This document shows positions 42,562 to 52,091 of a DNA stretch of 64,000 bases, in pieces. Source of the DNA: Catenulispora pinistramenti (GTDB lineage Bacteria; Actinomycetota; Actinomycetes; Streptomycetales; Catenulisporaceae). The position numbers and the translations under genes were made by a program. Location: the NCBI RefSeq assembly GCF_018274385.1, contig NZ_JAAFYZ010000003.1, forward strand, positions 62,001 to 126,000, given 5' to 3'. The first letter of the stretch is position 1. Every line of letters starts with the position of its first letter. The notes under the pieces were generated by a model. The model did not search any database and was not told the origin of the DNA. It worked only from the letters and a program-made list of their open reading frames with translations.

Positions 42562-42614
42562 GACGTACTCCTTGCTGACTTCAGACGGTTGCTGGGTGTG
42601 GTCGGTGCCGGTTT

Positions 42615-42644
42615 CCGGCGGCGGGGGCGCAACCCCGCCGCCGG
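42615..42644 (-). terminator. 12-bp GC hairpin
   Basis: CCGGCGGCGGGG and CCCCGCCGCCGG enclose GCGCAA. It lies between the NlpC/P60 gene and the first small cargo gene on the minus strand. Confidence 0.6.
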
Positions 42645-42963
42645 GCTTTGCTTACTGGACTGGCCAGGCGGGCCGGTCGTCATGGTGGGGCGCGAATGAC
42701 GTGCTCCCGTTCTTCTCGATCTGAATCGGTGCGGTTCGTGATGTCCGTTCCGCCCTCACTTCTTGATGTACCCAACAATATCTTGATCAATGCGTGAGGC
42801 AAAGCTCAAAACGCCCATTTATTCACCCATTTGGACTACGAGTTTCCGGCCTAATAACTGTAACGCGATTATAAATGCCAATTGGTGTCTGGTTATGTCT
42901 GGGAGGTGTTCTGGAGAGCGGGGTGCGGGAGGGGCCGGTGTCTCGCGGAACGCGGAGCGTCGA

Positions 42964-43004
42964 GAGCCTGCCGGCCCGGTCGGGTAGAGCGGGCCGGCAG
43001 GCTC
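42964..43004 (-). terminator. 15-bp hairpin downstream of the conjugation operon
   Basis: GAGCCTGCCGGCCCG and CGGGCCGGCAGGCTC enclose an 11-base loop. On the minus strand it lies about 200 bases after the NlpC/P60 gene stop and could end the conjugation transcript. Confidence 0.65.
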
Positions 43005-43158
43005 GGTAGAGGTCGCGATCGCGGGTCGGCCGATGGCGGCGGACAGCTGGGAAGAGATCGTGGAAAGCGCGATCGTCGGAGCGCGGCAGGCCTCCTGAAA
43101 AGCCGATCTGACCTGGTGATTCAGGAGAGCGTTCGAGGTTGGAGTGCGTATCGGGCGG

Positions 43159-43188
43159 TGTACCGGCCGATGTACCGGTCCGTGTACC
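43159..43188. repeat. Three 12-bp iteron-like repeats
   Basis: TGTACC occurs at 43159, 43171 and 43183, each followed by GG/TG-rich bases, giving an exact 12-base period. They are palindromic-ended (GTAC) and lie just after the NlpC/P60 stop. Confidence 0.45.
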
Positions 43189-43209
43189 TGCGGGCGCAAC
43201 GGGGAGTGC

Positions 43210-43803
43210 TCAGCGAGCCGCCGTGGGACGCGAAGCCGCGAAGAGGTCGTCCGCGGCGAGTGGATCGAAGCGCACTGTTTCGTGCGGCGCGGGTGCGTTG
43301 AGTACGACGGCGGTTCCGCGGACAACGCCCATGAAGATCGCTACGTGATGCGCGAACGAAGGACTTCCGTAAAAGACGAGATCTCCAGGAAGAAGACTTT
43401 TCAGATCGACTTTTACGCCTTCTGAATATTGATCTGTGGCGACTCTGGGAATCTCTACGCCGGCACTGCGATACGCCGCCTGCGTAAGCCCCGAACAATC
43501 ATATCCCGGGACCCCGGTGCCACCCCAGACGTACGGTTTACCGATCTGGGCGGCGGCGAACGCGATGGCGTTCGCGGCGGCTGGCGAGGGGGCGGCGTGC
43601 TCGGCGAACGCGATCAGGTGAACGTAGTCGTCAGCCGACCAGATACGTGAGGTGTTCACCGGGCCGTCGACCACCGTGTGCCATACCTGGTTGAGCGGAC
43701 TGGTGACCGCCGCCGTCACCGCCGAGGCGGCAGCGGCGACGAGGACGATCAGGAACAAGAAGAAGGCCGCGGCACACGATGCGGCACGTCCGGATGCTGT
43801 CAA
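43210..43803 (-). CDS. NlpC/P60 cell-wall hydrolase of the conjugation system
   Basis: This 197-residue protein starts at TTG 43803, with GAAGGG six bases before it. The longer frame upstream lies antisense-shifted over the previous gene. A membrane anchor occupies about 10-35 (AAAFFLFLIVLVAAAASAV). The NlpC/P60 domain has the catalytic Cys in YDCSGLT and a His in SFAHHVAIF. PGDLVFYG is the typical strand. Such peptidases open peptidoglycan for conjugative transfer. It is the last gene of the transfer operon. Confidence 0.85.
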   Translation of the reverse strand: MTASGRAASCAAAFFLFLIVLVAAAASAVTAAVTSPLNQVWHTVVDGPVNTSRIWSADDYVHLIAFAEHAAPSPAAANAIAFAAAQIGKPYVWGGTGVPGYDCSGLTQAAYRSAGVEIPRVATDQYSEGVKVDLKSLLPGDLVFYGSPSFAHHVAIFMGVVRGTAVVLNAPAPHETVRFDPLAADDLFAASRPTAAR

Positions 43804-43829
43804 GACGGACCCTTCGAGTCGGTCGGACG

Positions 43830-44654
43830 TCAGAGCGCATGCGGCTGGTGGGGAACCCCGAGATGAGCACAGGCAGCCGCACCGAGCTCGGCCAGGGTCA
43901 GCCGACGGTCGGCGAACACCGGTCGCCACACAGAGCCGGCGACGTCGGCCTGTTCCGGATCGCCGGCTGCGGTGGCGAACGGGACCTCGGCGTTCGCGGC
44001 GCCCAAAGCCTGGTGGACGTGTTGTTCGCGGCGGGCGTTGGGCAGCCAGAACAGCACGGGGCAGCAGGTGTCGGCGGTATGCATCAGATCGTCGTAGCCG
44101 TTGAGCTTGGCCACCAGCCGGTGCAGGGGCTCGCTCCCGGTGTCGTACTCGAAGAAGAACTCGCACCACTGCTCACCCACCCGCCAGCGGGCGAAGCCGT
44201 CGGGCCGTACCCGGGCGGGGAACAGGGCGGCGGTCGTCCACTCCGAACGCCACTCTTCGAGCGCGGCGCCGCGGATTCGTCGGCTACGTGCGATGAGTTG
44301 GCAGAAGAACTCGTTGACGCCTCGGAGGTGCCCGAGGTCCGGCCGGAGCGCGGCTGCGGTGGCGGCCTGTGTCTTGCCGGCCGGCGGCATCGCGGACCGG
44401 CTGACGCCGAGGAGCTTCAGCGCCTTCGCGGTCGCGACGCAGTGGAGCACCGAGTCTCCACCCGGAGGACGGAAGGTCTCGATCAACTCGGCCTCGCGTA
44501 GGATACCGATCCGGAGCCGGGCCTTGCTGGAATGGTTGAAGAAGGCCGTGGTCAGCTGGCTGCTGGTGAGAACGCGGTGCTCAGCGATGAGCCGGAGCAT
44601 GCGGGCGTCGCGGGCGGTGATCCGGTCCGCCGCGCCGGAGGACGTCGTCGTCAC
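43830..44654 (-). CDS. Replication-relaxation family protein
   Basis: This 274-residue protein has an N-terminal winged helix (RDARMLRLIAEHRVLTSSQL, TAFFNHSSKARLRIGIL) and a nuclease-like C-terminal half with RPDGFARW and EFFFEYDTGSEPLHRL. These match the replication-relaxation family (PF13814), found in actinobacterial conjugative elements and thought to be relaxase- or replication-related. Its start overlaps the VirD4-like stop by four bases. Confidence 0.85.
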   Translation of the reverse strand: MTTTSSGAADRITARDARMLRLIAEHRVLTSSQLTTAFFNHSSKARLRIGILREAELIETFRPPGGDSVLHCVATAKALKLLGVSRSAMPPAGKTQAATAAALRPDLGHLRGVNEFFCQLIARSRRIRGAALEEWRSEWTTAALFPARVRPDGFARWRVGEQWCEFFFEYDTGSEPLHRLVAKLNGYDDLMHTADTCCPVLFWLPNARREQHVHQALGAANAEVPFATAAGDPEQADVAGSVWRPVFADRRLTLAELGAAACAHLGVPHQPHAL

Positions 44655-47158
44655 TGGTGGTCTCCTGGCAGAAGGCGCTCGATCGCGGCGTGACGGGCGG
44701 TGGTGCTGGCCCGACTGTTCAGCCGACTCCGTTCGGCAAGCTCTGGTTCAGACGGTGGGAGAGGTCGGGTACGCAGGGTGAAAGCCGGCATGGCGGCGCC
44801 GTCGACGTTCAGCCGCGCAGCCGCCTGATAGCCGGCGAGATGGGAAAGATCGTGCTCGGAGAGCATCGGAGCGGTGTGCGTCGCCAGTGTCCGCGCGTCC
44901 TCCGGGGAGCAGGTGAAGAACACCTTGTTGCGGGTGTTCGCACTGATGCCCTCTCGAAGGTCGCTCGGCATCTGCGCGAGGTTCTGATGGGCGAGGGCCA
45001 GAGAGAGCCGGTAGCCACGGGCCTCGGCGAGCATGTCCTCCAGCGGGATCGGCAGGTTCAGGAAGTTGTGTGCCTCGTCGAGGTAGAGGCCGGAGTCGAT
45101 GCGTGCGCCCTCGGCCGACTTCGCGCGGGCGGAGGCGGCCTGCCAGGTCGCGGCGACGATGAACGAGCCCAGCAACCGGGCGGTCTCCTCGCCGAGCATG
45201 CCCTTGGGCAGCCGGACCAGCAGGATCCCACCGTCGAGCACTTCGCGCAGATCGATGGTGGAGGCCGGCTGCGAGACGGTCGTGTGGACGAAATCCCGCA
45301 GCAGGAACGCTCGCAGCTTGTTCAGCAGCGGTGCGACGACGGCCGCCCGCCCCGCCTCCGACAACTTGTCGTAGCCGTCCCAGAACCCGTGCAGAACGGA
45401 GTAGGAGTCCGGGAGCCTGGACAGCGTCCGACGTCGCACCACGTTGTTCGTGAGCAGGTCGGGTACGTCGGCCAGCGTGGGCGTCTTGACCTTGGCCATC
45501 ACCTTGGCGTCGGCCGTCGCGAGCAGAGTCAGCAGCGCGGCACGGAGAACATCGTCGGTGCGAGGACCCCAGTGTGCTGCGTAGATCCGATGGAAGATCC
45601 CGACCAGGTTGTCCACCAGAAGTTCCTGGTCGTCCCCGGCGGCGAGCACGTTCAGGGTCGCACGCGGCCCGGGCTCGGACGGATCGATGAGCGCCAGGCG
45701 GCGGCTGGTCGCTGCGGGGAGGCGTCCTAGCAGGTCGGTGACGAGATCTCCCTTGGGATCGATGACGACGACCCCGCGGCCAGCGGTGATGTCGTCCAGG
45801 ATCATCCGCCCCATCAGGGTCGACTTACCGCTGCCGGTCGCGCCGAGGATGTGCGTGTGCTGACGGGCGTCGGCGATCTTCAGCCCGATCGGGCGGGCGG
45901 GTCCGGTGTCGGCGTCGCCCATCAGCTTCACCTCGCTCCCGACGGCCGCGACGGCGGGAGGCGGAGCGATCGACCGCGCGCCGGCCCGGGCGACACCGAG
46001 CGCGAACGGGTCGAGCGGTAGGTGCGCGAGGGCGGCCAGCTCGGCGACCGAAAGCAGGTTGCCACGGCCGAACGCTCGGGCTGCGGCCGTGGCCACCGGC
46101 TTGGCCAGGCGCTTGCGGGCCCACCAGTTCCGCTCAGCGAAGACTCCGAACGTCGCCGCAATAGCGTCGGCCACGCCTCGTACCCGAGCCCGAAGTTCCC
46201 TCGGCGACTCCGTCTGGACTGTGGACGCGACGGCATAGCGGACTTCCGTCTCCCACATAGAGCCGGTCATTTTGCCCACGGCCGAACGCAGATCGGCGGC
46301 GGCGGCCGGATCCATCCGACTGACCAGCGGCCACGCACCGTTGCGGTGGACGAGGGTGACCTCGTCGAGCGCTGAAAGAGCGAGGGCACGGCCGTTCGAC
46401 CGGCGATGTCCTGAGGCTTTGTACCGCAGGTGAGCCATCTGATGCCTGGCACTGCGCAGGCGCCGGCCCGTGGTGGGGCGTGCCAGGACCTGGACCGTGG
46501 CGTACTCGTCGCTGTGCAGTCCGGCCCCGGCCCCGAGCAGTGCGCGCAGCGGGTCCGAGTCGAACTTGGCGTGGAGCGGAAGCACCTCGGACTTCGCCAG
46601 GCGCAGCCGGCCTCCGGTGGACGCGATCGCGGTGTGCGGCAGCGGTGCCCGGGGCGTCGTCATAACGGTGGTCCGGGCACCAGGCCAGGCCGACTCGACA
46701 GCGGCCTCGACAACGCCAGGCGGGATCACGCCGGGGACCCAGATCCCGACCCGGGCGCCGGAGACGTCGAAGCAGAACTCGAAGACCAGGTGTGGCTGGC
46801 CGTCGACCATGCGTCGCCAGGCCGGCCGTAGGAGCGCGTGCAGGTGCGACCAGAACGCCGCGGCGGAGTCGGCGGCGACTGCGGGAGGCATCTGGATTTC
46901 GATCAGCCGTGCCCCGTCGGCCAGGAGCCGGTGCTGCCGGGCCCGCAGTACGAGGCGCATGCCGGCCACCGCGCCGAGGACGGCGATCGAGCCGGAGGCG
47001 TCGAACGCCCAGTTGCCGAGCGCGCTGTAGGGTAGTCCGCCAGCGAACCCGGACAGGACGGCATACGGATCTTCGAGCAGGCGGATCAGCAGCCCCGGCT
47101 GGGGTGACGGCGTCGTGGCTGCGGTCGCCTCTTCCGCAGTGCGCAGCAGCGTCAGCAT
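44651..47158 (-). CDS. VirD4/TraD-like type IV coupling ATPase
   Basis: This 835-residue protein has N-terminal membrane segments near 35-65. A Walker A (LGATGSGKSTLMG) sits near 430 with VVIDPKGDLV after it, and Walker B is LYLDEAHNFLN. LAHQNLAQMP and a C-terminal RTRPLPP follow. It should bring DNA to the transfer channel. Its start abuts the VirB4-like gene stop with no gap. Confidence 0.88.
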   Translation of the reverse strand: MLTLLRTAEEATAATTPSPQPGLLIRLLEDPYAVLSGFAGGLPYSALGNWAFDASGSIAVLGAVAGMRLVLRARQHRLLADGARLIEIQMPPAVAADSAAAFWSHLHALLRPAWRRMVDGQPHLVFEFCFDVSGARVGIWVPGVIPPGVVEAAVESAWPGARTTVMTTPRAPLPHTAIASTGGRLRLAKSEVLPLHAKFDSDPLRALLGAGAGLHSDEYATVQVLARPTTGRRLRSARHQMAHLRYKASGHRRSNGRALALSALDEVTLVHRNGAWPLVSRMDPAAAADLRSAVGKMTGSMWETEVRYAVASTVQTESPRELRARVRGVADAIAATFGVFAERNWWARKRLAKPVATAAARAFGRGNLLSVAELAALAHLPLDPFALGVARAGARSIAPPPAVAAVGSEVKLMGDADTGPARPIGLKIADARQHTHILGATGSGKSTLMGRMILDDITAGRGVVVIDPKGDLVTDLLGRLPAATSRRLALIDPSEPGPRATLNVLAAGDDQELLVDNLVGIFHRIYAAHWGPRTDDVLRAALLTLLATADAKVMAKVKTPTLADVPDLLTNNVVRRRTLSRLPDSYSVLHGFWDGYDKLSEAGRAAVVAPLLNKLRAFLLRDFVHTTVSQPASTIDLREVLDGGILLVRLPKGMLGEETARLLGSFIVAATWQAASARAKSAEGARIDSGLYLDEAHNFLNLPIPLEDMLAEARGYRLSLALAHQNLAQMPSDLREGISANTRNKVFFTCSPEDARTLATHTAPMLSEHDLSHLAGYQAAARLNVDGAAMPAFTLRTRPLPPSEPELAERSRLNSRASTTARHAAIERLLPGDHQ

Positions 47159-48982
47159 TCAGAAGTCTCCGTCCTCGGGGCTCGGATTCCGGGGGTTCTT
47201 GGCGGCGTCCATCCGCGCGAGCTCGGCGGGATCGGTGGTCGCGAGTACGTGCTCGTCAGCCGAGGCGACCGCGGAGAACGCGGCTCGGCTCGCGCCGATG
47301 GTGATCAGCCCGCAGCCGCGGTCGGCGGCCAGGAGATAGGCGCGCTCGCCGGCCGATAGTCCGAACGCCGCGTCGATGGACTCGACGGCCTGCGGTGCCT
47401 GACGGAGCAGGATCTGGATGGCGGCGTTGGCCACGACTGCTTGGCCGAGCTCGGAGCCGAGCAGGTCCGCTGCGTCCTGGGTGATGACGGCCAGGGCGGC
47501 CCAGTACTTTCGCGCCGCCTTTCCCATTCGGAACAGGAACCGGGCACCGGCGGGCTCCTTCATCAGCAGCCAGGCCTCGTCCACGACGACGAGCCGGCGT
47601 TGGCGCTGCGGTGACGTCACCTGACGCCAGATCGCGTCCAGGACCAGTAGCGTGCCGATGGCTTTCAGCTCCTCAGGGAGGTGCTTCAGCGCGTACACCA
47701 CCAGGTGCCCCTCCGCGGCGGTGCTGGTCGGGCCGTTGAAGAGTCCTGCGAACGAGCCCGTGGTGTGTGGTGCGAGGCGACCGGCGAGTGACTTGGCCTC
47801 CGGCCCGCCGTCCGCGGCCAGGGCGTTGGCGACGTCGATGAGGGTTGGGGCTGCGCGGCTGTGAGTCCGGACGTCATCGGTGATCCCGGCTTGGGCGTAG
47901 GCCGCCAGGATCGCGGTGTCCAGAACGGCGCGTTCGCTCGCCGTGAGCTCGCTGCCCAGAAGCACCGAGACGACCGTGTGGCCGAACAGGGCCCTGCGTC
48001 GAACCGCATCGCCGGATGGCTCTGAAGGCAGGTCGAAGGGGTTGATCCTGGTCCCGGGCACGCCGAGTTCGATGATCGTCCCGCCGACCGCCTCGGCCAG
48101 ACGCACGTACTCCTGCTCGGGGTCAACGACCATCACCTGTACGCCCGAGTAGAGGGAGCGGAGGATGTCGAGCTTGGTCAGGTAGGACTTCCCGGCTCCG
48201 GACCGGGCCAGGACCACCGAGTTGTAGTTGTCCAACGCCCACCGGTCGAAGCACACCAAGCCGGCCCCGGTGCCGTTGACGCCGAGCAGTACCGGGGTCG
48301 TCGAATCGGCGACTTGGGCGAGCTGATCGCTGGTGAAGGGAAAGCAGGCCGCCAGGGCGTCGGTGTCGAACGTCCGCCGGATCCGCAGCCCGTCCAGGCC
48401 CAACGGCAGCGTCGTGGTCCACCCCTGGACGGTGCGATAGGTGGCGGGGACCAACCGCAGCAGCATGCCGTCGGCCATCGACTTCACCGCTGAGACGGTC
48501 TCGGCCAGAGCCTCGTCACCGTCGGCGAAGACGGTCAGGTAGATCCCGACGGTGAACAGGCGCCCCTCGCCGCAGGCGAGTCGGTAGGCGAGTTCGCGGG
48601 CGTCCGCCGCCGTGGACTCGGTGAGCGGATCGTCGAGTCTTCCTCGTTCGGCGCTGAGACGGCGGCCGGATTCCAGCCGGGCCCGCTGCTTGCGCAGCCT
48701 GTCCGCGGCCACGGTGGCCGGCACCGGTTCGACGTGGATCGCGACGTCGATGCGTGCGGGGTAGGAGAGCAGGGGTTCCAGCCAGCCGTTGCCGACCTCG
48801 GCCGGGTAGTCGGCGACCGCGAAGCTGGCGGCGTGGGTCGACTCGCCGATCGCGAGGGTTTTCGAGCCGACGGTGAGGCTGGATGGCCCCAGGCCCAGGG
48901 TGTCGCGGCGCGATGCCTTCACGGTCGACGCGAGTGGCAGGATCGATGCGGCGTCGCCGACGAGAGCTGTCAGAGATCTCAT
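47159..48982 (-). CDS. VirB4-like conjugation ATPase
   Basis: This is a 607-residue protein. The N-terminal half is a CagE/VirB4-type domain (VHVEPVPATVAADRLRKQRA region). The ATPase half has Walker A VLARSGAGKSYLTK, VVDPEQEYVRLA and Walker B LVVVDEAWLLM, then VITQDAADLL. It powers assembly of the type IV secretion channel at the membrane. It follows the PrgI-like gene by 12 bases. Confidence 0.88.
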   Translation of the reverse strand: MRSLTALVGDAASILPLASTVKASRRDTLGLGPSSLTVGSKTLAIGESTHAASFAVADYPAEVGNGWLEPLLSYPARIDVAIHVEPVPATVAADRLRKQRARLESGRRLSAERGRLDDPLTESTAADARELAYRLACGEGRLFTVGIYLTVFADGDEALAETVSAVKSMADGMLLRLVPATYRTVQGWTTTLPLGLDGLRIRRTFDTDALAACFPFTSDQLAQVADSTTPVLLGVNGTGAGLVCFDRWALDNYNSVVLARSGAGKSYLTKLDILRSLYSGVQVMVVDPEQEYVRLAEAVGGTIIELGVPGTRINPFDLPSEPSGDAVRRRALFGHTVVSVLLGSELTASERAVLDTAILAAYAQAGITDDVRTHSRAAPTLIDVANALAADGGPEAKSLAGRLAPHTTGSFAGLFNGPTSTAAEGHLVVYALKHLPEELKAIGTLLVLDAIWRQVTSPQRQRRLVVVDEAWLLMKEPAGARFLFRMGKAARKYWAALAVITQDAADLLGSELGQAVVANAAIQILLRQAPQAVESIDAAFGLSAGERAYLLAADRGCGLITIGASRAAFSAVASADEHVLATTDPAELARMDAAKNPRNPSPEDGDF

Positions 48983-48994
48983 GGCCAGGCCTCC

Positions 48995-49879
48995 TTAGCT
49001 GTTGGCGTCGGGGTCCAGGGCGGCGGCCAGCACGGTCGCCGCCGAGGTGGGATCGAGCGGTGTGACGTCGACTTCGGCGGCTGACAGCGCCGGAACGGCG
49101 CCGCTGATCCGTTGTTGGGCGCGGGGAATGCGTGTGCGGTCCGGTTCCCGGGCTGTGATCAGGAGGGAGCGATGCAGTACGTCGCGGGTGTCGCCGATCT
49201 GGTCCAGGAACTCGGCGTGGCTGAGAGCTGCGGACTCCAGCAACGGATGTGGCAAGGTCCCCGCTGATTCGCGGAGGACCCGGGCCTCGGCGCTCAGGTC
49301 GGTCGGGGTCGTGCGCGATGTGATCTGTACCGGGCCGGTCAGGCTGTTCAGCCAGCGTGCGAAGCCTGCGACGAGTAGTTCCTGCTCTGCCGGGGTCCGG
49401 AGGGTGAAGTTCACGGCCGACGCGGTGGCCAGCACGGCGGCTCCATCGGAGCCGAGATCCACGGCGCCGCTCGGATCCACGCTCTGGGCCGGCAGATTCA
49501 GCGAGGACGGACTCGCCGTTTGTTGCGTTCGCAGCGCGGCCCGCAGGAACTGGGGGTGTTCGCCTACTCCTTCGGGCGCCATGACGCGTCGTCTTGACGA
49601 CATCCCTTGCTTCACAGCTGCCAGCAGCAGTCGGTCGACGCTAATTCCGTCGCGCTCGGCTGAGACTGCGATCCCGAGCAGCAGGAGGAACAGGGCGGCC
49701 GGGGCGGCGAACATCACAGGCGGCACCGTGTTGCGCAGACCGAGCCAGGCCAACCATTCCCCGACGGCCGTCGCCCCAAGGATCACGGCTTGTCGTGCAG
49801 TCGCCCCGAACAAGATTTTGTCCGGACGAGATACATCCTGGGGGATCTTCACTGTGCTGGAGTAGTGGTCGCTGGTCAT
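48995..49879 (-). CDS. PrgI/SCO6880-like T4SS membrane protein
   Basis: This 294-residue protein has a PrgI-like N-terminus (STVKIPQDVSRPDKILFGATARQ) and two membrane helices at about 30-75. A cytoplasmic part contains DRLLLAAVKQG and a long segment (NFTLRTPAEQELLVAGFARW). It occupies the VirB3-like position next to VirB4 and probably helps anchor it. Confidence 0.8.
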   Translation of the reverse strand: MTSDHYSSTVKIPQDVSRPDKILFGATARQAVILGATAVGEWLAWLGLRNTVPPVMFAAPAALFLLLLGIAVSAERDGISVDRLLLAAVKQGMSSRRRVMAPEGVGEHPQFLRAALRTQQTASPSSLNLPAQSVDPSGAVDLGSDGAAVLATASAVNFTLRTPAEQELLVAGFARWLNSLTGPVQITSRTTPTDLSAEARVLRESAGTLPHPLLESAALSHAEFLDQIGDTRDVLHRSLLITAREPDRTRIPRAQQRISGAVPALSAAEVDVTPLDPTSAATVLAAALDPDANS

Positions 49880-49884
49880 GTGTA

Positions 49885-51630
49885 TCAGCCCCTTTCTTCG
49901 GGAGCGGTGGTGCCGCGGCGGCGGCGCGGTTTGTCAGGGACTGGGGGAAGGAAGACCGGGGCGAGGGGCAACACGGCTGGCGGGTTCGGTGCCCGCTTGC
50001 GCGGCGACGGGTTCGGGAAGGCAGGCTCGTGCCTTAGGGCCGCGCCCGGCCGTGGTTCGGGCCTGGTCGGAACAGGCCGCGCAGGAGCCGCGCCGGGCTC
50101 CTTCTCGACCGGGCCGAACAAGCCGTACTGGCGCCCCCGGGGCGGCGGCGGTGCGCTCAGATGCTGCTCTTGGAGACGGTCGAGCCGGGTGGACCGGCCG
50201 GGTGGCAGGGCCAGTGGCTTGCGAACCGGTCCCAGCGGGGTGGTCGGCGCCGGTCCATGCGGTCGGGCGCTGCGGGGCGCCCCGGTCGTCGCTGCGGTGG
50301 GTTCGTCGGGAACCACGGCTGCCGTCACGGTGACCGTCTCGGGTGCCGGCTGCCAACCTCCGATGCCGCCGCTGCCCGGCCCGGGGTAGGGTCCGCGCGC
50401 GGGAACGAGAGCCGATCCGGGCGTCGGCGGTCCGGGTCGGTGGTGGTTGTTCGAGGTGCCGTTGGCTCGCGGGGGTGCCGGACGCCGGGCGAAGTGGTCG
50501 CGGGCCAGAGCGAACCCGCGGTACAGCAGGTAGGACTTCACCAGGCGTCCGGCCAGGGTCGCGCCGAGGGGCCGGCGTCCCAGAACGATCCTCGTCACCC
50601 AGATCGGGATCTTGATGAGGACGAACACGAGTACCAGGGCCAACAGCAAATCGACGAGACCGCCGCCGGATGGAAGTCCGAGGATGATGTCGGCGTTTGG
50701 GTCGAAGAACACCTGGCAGCAGGTCACCAGCACGAGGGCTTGGCAGGCCTGGGTCGCGAGGCAGCCGATGATGGCCCGCCACCAGAGCTTGGCCAGGGGG
50801 TCGGTCTGGGGCAGGGCGTGGCAGGCGAGCGCGAGAGGGGATCCGGCGGTGAGAACGAGCAGGATCGCGGCGCGGAGGACACACGTCACCAGCAGCGCCA
50901 CGCCCATGGCCGCGATGGCGCCGCCGATGAGGACAGGGAACAGCTGGGTCACTGCGGACGGCTGGAAGATCTTGTCGACCACCATCGAGGTGAGTCGCGT
51001 ATCGATCCCTTCGGCGGATAACTGGCCGTTCATCAACCCCGCGGCCAGGGCGTTTCCCAACGAGACCGACTGGCTGATCGCCCACAACGACGCGTTGGAG
51101 GCGATTATCCCGATGAGCAGGCGCGGCGCGATTTCCTTGATCGAGTGCCGGGTCTGTACCGTCTCGTGGCCCATCACGATGACGGCGGCGGCCAGGACGA
51201 ACAGGATGTAGATCGTGTTGGCCATGATCAGCACGCCGGTCCAGATCTGGGCGATCCGGCCGTTGGACACATCGGGGCTCGACAGGAGCGTCGACCCGAT
51301 CAGCTTCAGGACAGGTTGAAGCGCCGACTTCACCAGGTTGCCGAGCCAGGTGTCGATCGCCTTCTCGATCTGCCCCGGGACGTCCCACCACGACGGGTCC
51401 GACCCGCCGGCCGGCGCGAGACCCGGGCCGACAGCCGGGGGCGGGGACATCTGGCCGCCGCCGATCAAGGGGCCGTAGATCCCCGGCGGCACCGGCTGCG
51501 GCGGGGGACTGCTCGGGTTTCCGGGCACTGCCGGGGCGGCGGCTGCCGCCCCGGCAGCGAAGACGACCAAGGCTGCTGCCACGCCGGCCAGGAGCAGCAC
51601 CCGGCGGGCGTGGCAGCTGCGGCGGTGCAT
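49885..51630 (-). CDS. VirB6/TrbL-like membrane channel protein
   Basis: This 581-residue protein has a signal peptide (about 1-33) and Pro-rich periplasmic start. At least six membrane helices follow between about 130 and 370 (for example TGVLIMANTIYILFVLAAAV, GGAIAAMGVALLVTCVL, LLLALVLVFVLIKIPIWV). The C-terminal tail is long, Pro/Arg-rich and probably cytoplasmic. Position and topology match VirB6/TrbL, the polytopic channel subunit. Confidence 0.8.
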   Translation of the reverse strand: MHRRSCHARRVLLLAGVAAALVVFAAGAAAAAPAVPGNPSSPPPQPVPPGIYGPLIGGGQMSPPPAVGPGLAPAGGSDPSWWDVPGQIEKAIDTWLGNLVKSALQPVLKLIGSTLLSSPDVSNGRIAQIWTGVLIMANTIYILFVLAAAVIVMGHETVQTRHSIKEIAPRLLIGIIASNASLWAISQSVSLGNALAAGLMNGQLSAEGIDTRLTSMVVDKIFQPSAVTQLFPVLIGGAIAAMGVALLVTCVLRAAILLVLTAGSPLALACHALPQTDPLAKLWWRAIIGCLATQACQALVLVTCCQVFFDPNADIILGLPSGGGLVDLLLALVLVFVLIKIPIWVTRIVLGRRPLGATLAGRLVKSYLLYRGFALARDHFARRPAPPRANGTSNNHHRPGPPTPGSALVPARGPYPGPGSGGIGGWQPAPETVTVTAAVVPDEPTAATTGAPRSARPHGPAPTTPLGPVRKPLALPPGRSTRLDRLQEQHLSAPPPPRGRQYGLFGPVEKEPGAAPARPVPTRPEPRPGAALRHEPAFPNPSPRKRAPNPPAVLPLAPVFLPPVPDKPRRRRGTTAPEERG

Positions 51631-51633
51631 GTC

Positions 51634-51993
51634 TCAGCCCCCGCCGACGATCGACTTCAGGGCATCGACCAGGACCGGGGCCAACACCGCCAGGGCATAA
51701 CCGATGGCCGCCGACCTCAGCGCGTGCTTGGCCCGCTCGACCTCACCGGGGTCCCCGGCGGCGATCAGGTACTTGACCCCGCCGATCGTCAGGAACGTCG
51801 TTGCCAGGCCGACCAGCAGGTTGACCAACCAGGTGCGGACACCCTCGATCACCTGTTGCAGCGTCGGCCCCGGGGCGGTGGGGCCGCCGGCGGCGTGGAC
51901 GCGGGTCACGGCGAAGATCGCGAAAACGGCGGTGGCTGCCAGTAGCACGGCGGCCCGACGGCGATGGTCGTGTTGATTGGGGTCGTAGGTCAT
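51634..51993 (-). CDS. VirB2/TrbC-like pilin or membrane subunit
   Basis: This 119-residue protein starts at ATG 51993. A signal-like helix (AAVLLAATAVFAIFAVTRVHA) and two further helices (WLVNLLVGLATTFLTIGGVKYLIAAG and ALRSAAIGYALAVLAPVLV) are typical of TrbC/VirB2-like proteins. The frame runs open far upstream, but that part overlaps the sigma-like gene in antisense phase. It lies three bases before the VirB6-like gene. Confidence 0.78.
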   Translation of the reverse strand: MTYDPNQHDHRRRAAVLLAATAVFAIFAVTRVHAAGGPTAPGPTLQQVIEGVRTWLVNLLVGLATTFLTIGGVKYLIAAGDPGEVERAKHALRSAAIGYALAVLAPVLVDALKSIVGGG

Positions 51994-52091
51994 CGTGCGC
52001 AGCCCTTTGGTTCGTGGAATCGGCGATACCTCGTCCACAAAGGCCGCGGGCCGACGCACAGTCGGGGTCTGGGAAACTCCTCTGACCCCGC

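Larger units (their letters stand above)
42645..43209. other. Gene-free, AT-rich and repeat-rich gap; possible origin or control region
   Basis: Bases 42755-42900 are strikingly AT-rich for this window (for example ATCTTGATCAATG and ATTATAAATGCC). They are followed by a 15-bp hairpin (42964-43004) and three TGTACC repeats spaced 12 bases apart (43159-43188). No plausible gene lies here. This combination fits an origin, a transfer origin or a promoter/operator region. Confidence 0.5.

Noticed and set aside
49934-51391. Second long minus-strand frame (485 codons) inside the VirB6-like gene
   Set aside because: The product is Arg/Pro/His-rich without membrane helices, while the other frame gives a clean signal peptide and helices.
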